From Tubulanus polymorphus (taxonomy: Eukaryota; Nemertea; Palaeonemertea; Tubulaniformes; Tubulanidae): a stretch of DNA of 64,000 bases. Position 1 is the first letter of the stretch. The number at the start of each line of letters is the position of its first letter. The notes under the pieces are model-generated. The model was not told the origin of the DNA. It saw nothing but the letters and a program-made list of their open reading frames with translations, and did no database searches. Positions 55,020 to 64,000 of the stretch are shown piece after piece. The position numbers were made by a program, and so were the translations under genes. Location of the stretch: the NCBI RefSeq assembly GCF_964204645.1, contig NC_134031.1, positions 5,935,001 to 5,999,000 of the forward strand, written 5' to 3'.

Positions 55020-55458
55020 AGGAGACCCAGAGAAATCAAGATGGGACATATGCGAAATTTTTCTAACTACGATAATGTCATTTTTGATGCATGCTAAAAG
55101 TCACAGTGAAGTCATTTTTATGCACGTAGCTTGCTGAAAGTCACAGGTAGGTTGGCCACGGTGAATAGTGTGTGACCATGGACGTATAAACTAAATTATA
55201 CGTCCATGGTGTGACCAAAACAACGGACAATTTGAAATTTTTGAAATCTACCTAAGGTTTTTCAACATTGAAAACATAAGAAAATTGAAGAATATTTTCA
55301 ACATAAGAATATTGAAATGTTGAATTAAATGCTGAAATGAAATCTTGTTGTGAAATCAAATATATGGGGATTTTTACCAGGGGGATATTTACCGAGGGGG
55401 TCTACCTGGGGATTTTAACCTTGTGGGATTTTTTCCTGGGGGATCATTACCTGTTACC
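55020..55458. mobile_element. Element V, second copy
   Basis: Contains AAGTCACAGTGAAGTCATTT and GCACGTAGCTTGCTGAAAG and ends in a run of GGGGATTTTTACC-type blocks closing with ATTACCTGTTACC, matching the inverse of 50757-51175. The last 110 bases are four degenerate copies of the terminal motif. A perfect 14+6+14 hairpin (CCATGGACGTATAA) is inserted at 55176-55209. Confidence 0.5.
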
Positions 55459-57044
55459 ATAGCCTTGGTATGATGGACAGAACAAAATTGTGTAAATTAA
55501 CCTGGCCTGTATTATAGGCCTGTATGGTGTAACCTTTGGAAATCCGAGGCTGGGGCAAAATAAGAACAGGTATATATCACAGGGGCTCACATATATAGTA
55601 CCAGGGATACTGGATGATCTAAGCTATGTACCCCAAAACTTCAAATACGAGCCCCTGTGGCATATATCACCCCTGATCACCCCCTTTAAAAATCACCCCT
55701 TTGTCTCTAGTTGCTTAGCTGATAAACGTCTAGTCTGTTTACGATCACAAATGATAGTTTTTTTTTTGGTGAAGTTTTTCTAACCTCACATCGAGACAGG
55801 TTGAACTTTGTTGAACTGGAACGATTATATTTTGTTTAGGGATAATTGAAGGTTATCTGCATATACACACACTTCATGCACTTGTTGTGTTGGGTTTTTT
55901 CTCTCAAGAGAGATGAAGGTTATAAAACAGGATGCAATTGACTGTAAAGTGATATACAGCTTATCATTCTCTGATAAATACATAACAAAGGTATATGATT
56001 AGACTTTCTAATATTCATTATTACACACACATCAAATATCCATGCGTTTGTCACTTACCCACCGCGCAGCGCCTGTCGAAACGAGGGGTTCAGATCATAT
56101 ACACGTGAATTTACACAATATTCTGTATATGTATCATTTCTGAACAGGGGCGAATCCAATGAGGATACAGGGGTGCGCAACCCCTAAAATTTACCCAGCC
56201 CCCTTTATTCCTGGCCCCAATTTTGTAAATACAATTACAGTCTCACATAGTTTTGCTATAACGTAGATAATGAGGTCAGATGCCCTGAAAAGTAACTAAA
56301 AGTCTAGATTTTCGAAATTTTCCCCTATAGGCTTCGCTTTATGCACCCATCCACTTGAGGAATACCAAAACCTCAACAAAAATGATTAATATCTTATATT
56401 CTTTGTACGTATATGCAACTAAATTGTTTCGATTGGTATATCATCTTTCAAAATTAGCCTCGTGATGGGCGCACAGCGGTGATTGGCAACTATTCTTTCT
56501 GATGCCGGTTGCCGCACGCGCTATCAAAAATACATTAATACAATTGCATTTTTCTATTGTTCATTTTCTCTAACCCCCGAGGCGTCCCTGGTGCGTGAGT
56601 ATTTACTCTGAAAATACGAGATGTAAAAACAAATGGCTTCAGGACAGCGGGTCACGGGATCTATTTCTCGACCTTTCATGGGAACTTTGAGTTGTCGAAA
56701 TCTGAAATTAGGTTTTTTTCTACGCGAACTACTTGGACGCGCGCGAAACCATCTGCTCGGATATTGTACGGTCACGTGCTCGAAGCAGACGACAATCGAC
56801 GGACTGAATAAATAACGCGCGCATTACAGAAAACTAATCCTCGCGACAAACGCCGGGAAATCTGTTCCTGTGTTTTTAATCCGTATAATCTCCGCGTGTG
56901 ACAACCTGACAACTAGAGTCCTCGATGATTCCGTGTCGATTCTATTTCTGCAACACGTTCTCAAGAGGGTTCACCTGGAATTACACTGGTCACCTATCCG
57001 GCAGTTCCAGTTTCGTAGTCGTGAAATCACAGGGGCAGATCCTG

Positions 57045-57181
57045 GGGTCGGTTGCATAGTCATGGCTTAGACTTTTTTTAAGACAAGTCTAAGACCAACT
57101 TAGTTCTATGGCCAATCTAACAACTAAGACCAGTCTTAAAGACCACTTTTGGACGAAAGTCACGAATGTGCAACTGCTGGC
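57045..57181. mobile_element. MITE family A, fourth copy
   Basis: GTCGGTTGCATAGTCATGGC at the left, AATGTGCAACTGCTGG at the right, with internal AAGACCAACTTAGTTCTATG and GACCAGTCTTAAAG blocks as in the 838-1254 cluster. Confidence 0.7.
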
Positions 57182-58057
57182 CCAAGGCGCTAATTCTGAA
57201 GAACTTGACACATTTGAAAAGGACACTCTGATGTTTCAAAAAGGCAATAATATCAGGGGCAATCCTTCAGAACCTGCCAAGAGGGCACTTAAATGTGCAA
57301 AAAAGTCACAATCAGACGCACTCTTACGCTGGAATTCACCTTTTTGCATTGATGACTAAACGCAGAGGGCACTCAAAAGATTTGATGGATGTCTACTAGT
57401 CTCCCTGGAACGGCCTCTGCTTGTCGAGGGAAATCTGGTCATTTCTTAACCGATCTACAATTCATTTTAGGCAAAAAACAAACATTTTGAGAAACTAGAA
57501 ATGCTTTTCTAAAAAAATAACATATGGAAGATTTAATTTTTCTATTAAATTCTTATAAACATATTCATCTATTTACATTACAATGAAATTTTTTAGCGTA
57601 AGTCGTCTTTTGGATAAATTCACAACATATGATCCAACAACTACAGAGGCGGATCCAATAATTTGAGAAAGGGGGCGCCAATGGACCAATTTAGAATCAT
57701 GATCATGCCGTAGACAATGCAGGACAGTGAACCGTCCTCTTGCGAGTGCCGATGGCGCGGTGCACATCAAGGGGGGTGTGGGGTGTGGGGCCCTCTTTTT
57801 TGCATAAAAACCAAAAGATTATGATGACTAATTCTATGTCAAACTGTTGAGCACTGTATCTTTATAAATTGACATGATATTGGCTATGTTTTTGAAATGT
57901 TTGGTTGGCCGAAAAAAGAGGAGCCAAGAAGCGTGCGCCCCTCTGGATCCACCACTGACTTATGCAAGTTTGACGAATTTTAACCCCCACAATGGTTATC
58001 TAATAATTTTACAATGATAATTCTGATATATTACCAGTTTGAATTAAAAGTATGTCC

Positions 58058-61000
58058 CTATACAGGAAATTGATCTAAATAAACAAATGCTTCATCCTGA
58101 TTCTTCCTCTTCTTTTCGGTTGTTGATCGTTCTTCTTCTTCTATTTTTGGTCGATTTTCACCGCAATTAGAGCTAAAAAAAACAAACAACAAATGAAATC
58201 AATGAATCATTTTCTGCTACAAATCCTTCACATCGTGAATTCGAGAAATCATCGAGTACTACACATTATTAATCACGTCTGTAAGTTTGTAAATGAGGCG
58301 TCCATTCTGCGTAATGCACCGCCATAATGTATTTAACCTACGAGCAATTATCTAACTTAGATAATTGCTCGTAGATTTAACCAACAGAACTCCTTTTTGT
58401 CTTGTAAGCCTATATAGGCTGGCTTTTATTTACCGGTATGCATAAAAGATGACAATAAACTAATTATATAATATATATATATATATATACCTGCATGGAA
58501 TATCTTGCGACGAGATATTCGTTTTTAATAGTTCAACATTCCGTACACTTCCGAAGAAATCGGTCACGAGCACTTTACTAGGATCCCGCCGGTATAAATC
58601 GGTTCGAACTCCGACTGTCGAAATGCATAGAAGTCTCGGACAAGTTCTTAACTGCAATACGAAAAGCAAACGAAACTCAGGAATGGATCTGGGACCAATT
58701 TGCCGCTGTATTCCAGATTTCAGAAGGGACTTAAAATTCTGCACAACAGGACACCCTTTTTACAGGACACCCTATTTAACAGGTCCCCACGCATAATATT
58801 TGGCCCCCCACCTGATGAAATTTCGTATTTACTGTTATTCAAGATGTTATGTAGAGGGCACCTCAGAAAAATATAGATGGCCCTCACTATTGTTTTTTCC
58901 TTTTTTATCTTAATCTCTATTTGATTGGTAATTAGTAAATCTCTGGTTTGATTCATTTTGATTTGGTGTCCTGTTCGAACCCATCACACCTGCCGGAAAC
59001 GAAACAGGGAGCCACTTTTGTTAATACACAAACTCCAGCCATGGACTCGCCCTGATGGAACACTAATTGATATACTTAACTATTTGAGTAATCAACAATT
59101 ACTGCCAGGGGTTTGATTGAAACTTACAAATTCGGCCATTGTTTTTTTACTATCCGGACGCACTTTTTCCAGGAATTCCAGAGCGTAATACGTATATCGG
59201 TCAATAACATAAACTCCTAGGGCTGGGTCTACATGGTGCTGGAAAAAAAAATTCACGCCAAAAATTACAAGTTTCTTATCATTTATTTACTCAAAGGGCT
59301 GCTGAGAGCAGCATTGGTGAAGACCCTTCTAGCCTCGGATCTTACGGGACCTATTAATTTCATATGAGGTAAGCAAAGTAGATAAGTGACGGACAAAAAA
59401 AAAATTCCATGAAATTTCTTCAGAGAGTTAACTTACAGACAGTGAATCCTCTCCTACTTGACTGCTGGCAACAGCGAGGATATTAGGCGAATAAAAATGT
59501 TGGTACATAGAAACCGCTTGACAGGTATCAACTATGAATAACATTTCATTGTACCTGAAACAAAGATATCGCCAGACCTATACATATAAAAATATCCAGC
59601 ATCAGATGTATATATCCTGCACAAAGGTAAAACTACAGTTAACCCCATTCATCCAGAACATTTGGTAGACTAGCTATAAAATTGTATTCAATCCAGTTTA
59701 TGAGAATTCTAGACCTAACATAGATTTTTATGTAGGTAGACTGAATAATGCCTGGATGAGACCAAAATCAGGTGGATTAACCCTTTCAGTGCTGGCTAAT
59801 TAATACCCTATAGTGCTGAAGATAATTTGAAAATTCTGAAAAATCCCACCCTAGTGTGTTGAATAACAGGAATAGCACTATAGTGCGTCTACACCCTGGC
59901 GCAGTATATCGTTAGTTACTAATATTTCACTATGTTTGACAGGTGCTGCCATCTTTCAAGAGAGATAATTAGTAATTAATAATTAAATCAATAAACCGCA
60001 GTGCGGTGTACTAGCAAAATCCATCTCTGATTCGTACACCGCACTGCGGTGTAGACGCACTGAAAGGGTTAAGTAGGTACCGTGGAATGGGTATGACTAC
60101 ATGAATTTTCAACACAAGAGGTGCATGATGTCTACGATGTAGATACCGGTACATCCATGAGGATAAAACTGAATTCTACCTACAGTTTTTTAAAAACCTT
60201 TAGTGAATAAAGAAGGGTTTAACAAAAATGAGACAGCGAGTGAGACGGTTTACACAGTTTACATTATAAAGCACCACAGATAGGCAGAACGACTGACTCA
60301 CCTTCGTTTTTGCCACATTTGTTCGAATGCATCGGCTAATTCGATACTAGAAATTTCTTCGGCATCTTGAAACTTCAAAAATCCATCCCCACCATGTCCT
60401 GAAAAAAAAAAACGCAAACAGAATGTCATTCACTCGCCATCATACGCAATTCAAACGACAATGATAAACAAAACATTGCGGAAGGACAGATTTAGGGGGT
60501 GGTCAACCCCTTTAAAATTTATGCCCTCCAAAAAGTGTGGAAGAACAGTTAGCGAAGACAATCCTAAAAAGACGAAAATAAATAAATCCAAATGTTCCCC
60601 GATAAGAGCCAGGTGTCCTAAATTTTCCGTTGGAGGTTTCAAGCTTGCAGCCTCGCTTTGCCAAATATGCCCTTTTTTCAAATCAAGTGCTGATAGATTG
60701 AAGTGTTTTGCCTTACCTGTCATGTAAATCAATATATTACTTCTCTCGTCGGAGAGAAGATGTTTAGATCGCGGAGTACTTGGAGGCAGACGGCCGGTTA
60801 GAACTCGGATGAAATTCTCAACTGTCACCTTCAAAAATCGAAAAAGAATTTCAGATATCAATTCTTGTTATAGGTTATGGTACACAGTACACTCTATCTA
60901 AGCCCCCTCCCCAGTCAAATTTGTTAAACTCGAATGATTGTTCCTCTTGCATAACGATCCTTCAATGACTTCAGCAGAGTCTACCGTAGTTTATTGTTCG

Positions 61001-63135
61001 TAAAATCTGAGAACATGGAAAATGAAAGATAAATTTTACAAACGCGAATCATCATCCAGGTCGTATCACTGCAATTCAATATCCATTCTTCCATCGTAAT
61101 CCGAGTTACAAATATGTGCACAAGAGGCAGTAGCATAACATGGCTGCCAGTCAAGTATACAGGGTGTCCCGAAAAAAATGTCACACTGATTGATTATTGA
61201 TTTAATAAATGCTAATTGATTTAAGGGAGCGTCCAGAAATTACGTACCTCAAAATCTCCCGTTTTTCTGACCCCCTCCCCTCTTGTACCACCTTGTACCA
61301 AATTCACTGACCCCCCTCATAGGTACGTACCATGGTACCCATGACCACCTCCCCAAATTATATTGATGCAGAGAACACAAATCAAAACAAAATATAGAAA
61401 ATATAAATACCTGATTCCAACGAGTGCGTGTAAGATTGATACCGGTACCTGGTATGGGGAATTCCCTGTTAAAGTCTACTACTAGTCACTTGAACAAGTC
61501 ACTAAAGGCCGCGATAAAACACCAGTGGTATCGGCTATTTTCATTTGAGTATAAAATATGTACCATGATTGATTAATACCCCCCTCCCTCAAAGTATGTA
61601 CCTTTTTTGCTGACCCCCTCCCCCATGTACCACTTTTTACCACTTTTTACCAAAATTCAGTAACCCCCTCCCCCAATTAGAGGTACGTAATTTTTGGACG
61701 CTCCCTAATAAGATCTAACTGATAAACAGAGTTATGCATTTTAGCAAAAATACACAGAGTATTTTTCATTTTAGTCAATTTGTTCTAGAATGAAGCCATA
61801 TATGCCCTTTTACAGGTTTCTCTGCTCCCCCCCAACATTCAAATGCTAAGAGCGGCTCTGGAATTATTATATAAAAGGTTAAATCAAATGCGATATACGG
61901 TAATGATATATTTACCTCATAACCTCTGTAATCTACTTCTACGTCATCGCCATACACATTGATATGCTGATTAGCATTGTTAAATACAGTAGCTACAAAA
62001 GACAATCGGACGATGTGAAGAAACATTCTTTTTTGAAAAATTCAATTTGTGGCCTAACATATAGTTATAATGAATTCAGATCATCCGATACTGACGAAAT
62101 ACATCTGGATTATGAGAAATCAAGATTAAAGACCTTATGCATATTTTCAGGGTAAATCCAGCGGCCAATATTAAAGGACTTGTCATATCCCAAAAGGCCA
62201 ATTTGATGTCCAAAAAGGTAATTTAGGGCTACTCCTACATCAATTATCTTTGCTGACTAAAATATTTAAGAGCACTCAAAAAAAATTTGATGGACTTGAA
62301 CTTAAGTCTCAAAAGTCCAGGCGGATCTGCCCTTGATTTTATATACATTTATGAACCGTTAATAATCCGAGTAGATCGAAATCAAGATATAACTTATCCC
62401 AGTTTGACGATATTGCGAAACCAACCTGCTCTAGGATTCCTAGGGTTACATGCCATATCTTCCGCCAACATCAAAATAATTTGACTAAAAAATACATTTC
62501 AAATACCTTAGGTCATAATTCAATCGGGGATCAGTTATAGGACAATGTCAGATTTCTCTAGATGAAATACCTGTCTGGTACACCGAGGCGTTTTACACTT
62601 CTGTAAACTGACAACGCATTCGCAATGTGACGGTAATTGAACCAAAATCTACTAGTATCGACTATCACTACCCAGTTATTCGTGTGACCACTTCGGAAAA
62701 AATCTTCAACTTTCTCCTAAAATATTAACATACAGTTTTATTGTAACATTTCAAGACAAAAATTGTTCAACTGTTCTATCGAAAACAATTCATGGAATTC
62801 TTTCCTGCACTAGGGTTATATAGGTCTCTAATGCAATAAAGGTACCTAAAATACTACTGAAACAAATCTTTTGCCATCTGTCAATATTTAGCGATCAATT
62901 CGCCACCTGGTGGTAAAAACTCGCATACAAAAATTCTGAAGTGAAAACTACTTGATTAACATGGAATTGACAGCATTACCAACAATAGATTCATAACAAA
63001 ATACATTCTTTAAATCTTAGAAATAAGTTCTTTCTAAAAAACTTAATTCAAACTTACAGTAGCATCCTGGAGCGTCATTAATGGAACGAATGCGAGAAAA
63101 AATACGGAAATAATAATTTTCATGGAGGCTGACAT
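58058..63135 (-). CDS. PIGK: PIGK (GPI8), catalytic subunit of GPI transamidase, complete, ten exons
   Basis: Exons (minus): 63135-63058, 62716-62571, 62484-62426, 61992-61916, 60828-60717, 60398-60302, 59554-59437, 59238-59128, 58651-58491, 58172-58058. All GT-AG with consistent phases; 1074 nt, 357 residues. Residues 1-26 form a signal peptide ([16 protein letters not shown]). Family blocks in order: [119 protein letters not shown]13 peptidase dyad is His159 and Cys201 (human His164, Cys206); Cys87 matches the cysteine that disulfide-bonds PIGT. It cleaves the C-terminal signal of precursors and transfers the protein to GPI in the ER. The frame ends QFPV-stop, before the region encoding the human C-terminal membrane helix; CCTGTATAG there could instead be a donor to an unseen last exon. 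Confidence 0.95.
58338..58374. repeat. Perfect 18+1+18 hairpin in PIGK intron 9
   Basis: CTACGAGCAATTATCTAA, C, then the exact reverse complement. Related by its outer bases to the hairpin at 43412-43447. The adjacent (AT)n at 58470-58489 abuts the exon 9 donor (GTATATAT). Confidence 0.9.
59781..60068 (-). mobile_element. piggyBac-like MITE, second copy, in PIGK intron 6
   Basis: 288 bp between TTAA (59777-59780) and TTAA (60069-60072), starting CCCTTTCAGTGCTGGC and ending CGCACTGAAAGGG. Same family as 14385-14671 in reverse orientation, with matching interior ACTAATATTTCACTATG and GCAGTGCGGTGTA. Confidence 0.8.
61224..61706. mobile_element. MITE in PIGK intron 4
   Basis: 483 bp with long inverted termini: AGGGAGCGTCCAGAAATTAC at left, its complement (GTAATTTTTGGACGCTCCCT) at right, and repeated CTGACCCCCTCCC / GTACCA subterminal blocks. 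No coding capacity; target duplication not clear. Confidence 0.75.
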
Positions 63136-63509
63136 CTTGAAAGTAGTGCGAAAGGTTGAACTTAAACACAGATAAACTGTTTATAAAGATTAGATAAATT
63201 AGACATGATTGTGGAGGGGGCGAAACCAAATACTCGATTGCATATAAGTATGTTCATTTAGTATAAACTGATGAAAGACTTTCGCACATTCTTTCCGGGC
63301 ACTACATTTTAGTACAGCGCCATCTAGTAGTTAGAATTGAGACTATGTCGTCATGGCGACTAACCATAAACCAAGCACTGTGTGACAACCTACACGAACA
63401 AGATAGAGAGTGAGTGTCACTGTCATTCTGAATGATATTTTAGCGATATTTCATCATCAAAATTGAGCCTGAAACCCCCCGCAGATATATCCGCGTTGAC
63501 GGAGGCAAG
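63136..63509. promoter_or_regulatory. Shared promoter region of divergent PIGK and AK5
   Basis: Only 374 bp separate the two start codons, so both leaders and both promoters lie here. I see no TATA box at a sensible distance; a GCGCCATCTAG motif (63319) and GTCGTCATGGCGAC (63350) are the only striking words, the first resembling a CTCF/YY1-type core. Co-regulation is plausible but not shown. Confidence 0.5.
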
Positions 63510-63569
63510 ATGACGACGGATGATGCGAAATCCTACCTCGCTAAGCGAGAAGTACCGCAACTTTTCGAG
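63510..63569 (+). CDS. AK5: Adenylate kinase 5 (AK5) homologue, first coding exon
   Basis: ATG at 63510 opens 20 residues (MTTDDAKSYLAKREVPQLFE) ending at a GTAAGA donor, phase 0. Human AK5 begins with almost the same stretch (residues 1-20, about 14 identical) and has an exon boundary there by my recollection. This segment is the DPY-30-like docking helix region preceding the two adenylate kinase domains that interconvert AMP, ADP and ATP. The catalytic parts lie beyond the right edge. The neighbouring PIGK on the opposite strand is the same neighbour as in human, supporting the call. Confidence 0.88.
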
Positions 63570-64000
63570 GTAAGAAAAAGTGAAATTCAAAATAGGCCCT
63601 TCAAAATATTGAGGACATGTTGACTGACTTTTTTCTTGAAAACAAATTAGAACTAGGAAGCCTCGGTAAAAGTGCAGATCCGCACCTCTCGTGATTGACG
63701 CAATCTACTGAATGACAGTATCCAGGCTAAGATCTTTCTAGTGAAGATATCTTAAAATTAACCAATGGCATGAAATTGCTGATGACATTTTGAATCTGAA
63801 ACAATGATATTTAATGTAATTGATTGAACCGTTTATTTACGCGGAGAGGTGCGGATCTGCACTTTTACCGAAGCCTCTAGTAAACTGAAATAAACAAAAA
63901 AAGATTTTAAGTCTATTTAAGATGGATGTCAAAGCTCCCTGGACCCTCTTCTTGGTTCTTGGCGTTACTAACTGCGTTGAAAAATTGGTTGCCAAATAAA
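63570..64000 (+). other. AK5 intron 1 (partial) with a small MITE
   Basis: No second exon is visible. A MITE of about 214 bp occupies 63661-63874: inverted termini of 28 bp read TCGGTAAAAGTGCAGATCCG at left (63663) and its complement at right (ending 63871). Confidence 0.6.

Larger units (their letters stand above)
48833..58057. other. Gene-poor stretch between NRARP2 and PIGK
   Basis: Holds one tRNA gene, four CSL motifs before 51.9 kb, and dispersed repeats described separately. The minus-strand frame at 54094-54339 has a hydrophobic segment (LVLSLAFTRVGVVCLILFF) but runs into a repeat and has no family match. No other exon seen. Confidence 0.4.

Overview
The window is intron-rich animal nuclear DNA of roughly 38% GC with long introns, many small inverted-repeat transposons and large microsatellites. 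Every gene I could name has its closest match in animal families (anoctamin, ANKRD49, NRARP, PIGK, AK5). I read it as a bilaterian, most likely a marine invertebrate (lophotrochozoan or ambulacrarian; I cannot decide between them). Most genes were assembled by hand from splice sites, reading-frame phase and protein family match, because exons are short.

Layout: (1) 1-18.6 kb, minus strand: 5' half of an anoctamin (TMEM16) gene running off the left edge, with introns of up to about 11 kb full of MITEs, a 1.76 kb foldback, a decayed LINE end and a nested palindrome array. (2) 22.7-25.2 kb, minus: complete four-exon ANKRD49. (3) 26.3-27.7 kb, plus: complete six-exon gene for a 313-residue predicted membrane protein with an internal repeat, which I do not recognise. 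(4) 29.6-31.6 kb, minus: large single exon for an unrecognised acidic nuclear-type protein (653 residues). (5) 34.0 kb, plus: NRARP copy 1. (6) 37-53 kb: gene-poor interval with NRARP copy 2 (minus, 48.0-48.3 kb), two identical tRNA-Asp(GTC) genes in opposite orientation, big AT and tetranucleotide repeats, and a striking cluster of consensus Notch/CSL binding sites. (7) 58.1-63.1 kb, minus: complete ten-exon PIGK, the GPI transamidase catalytic subunit. (8) 63.5 kb, plus: first coding exon of AK5, head to head with PIGK.

The most interesting signals: all 13 exact YGTGGGAA (CSL/Su(H)) sites I could find lie in a 14.6 kb block around NRARP2 and none elsewhere; the two NRARP copies are identical over their first 218 coding bases while their upstream flanks are unrelated; and the divergent PIGK/AK5 pair matches the arrangement known in human. 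The membrane protein with the 38-residue repeat and the nuclear-type protein are the best candidates for undescribed genes.

All motif counts were made by eye and need a script to confirm. Intergenic stretches are described individually below.
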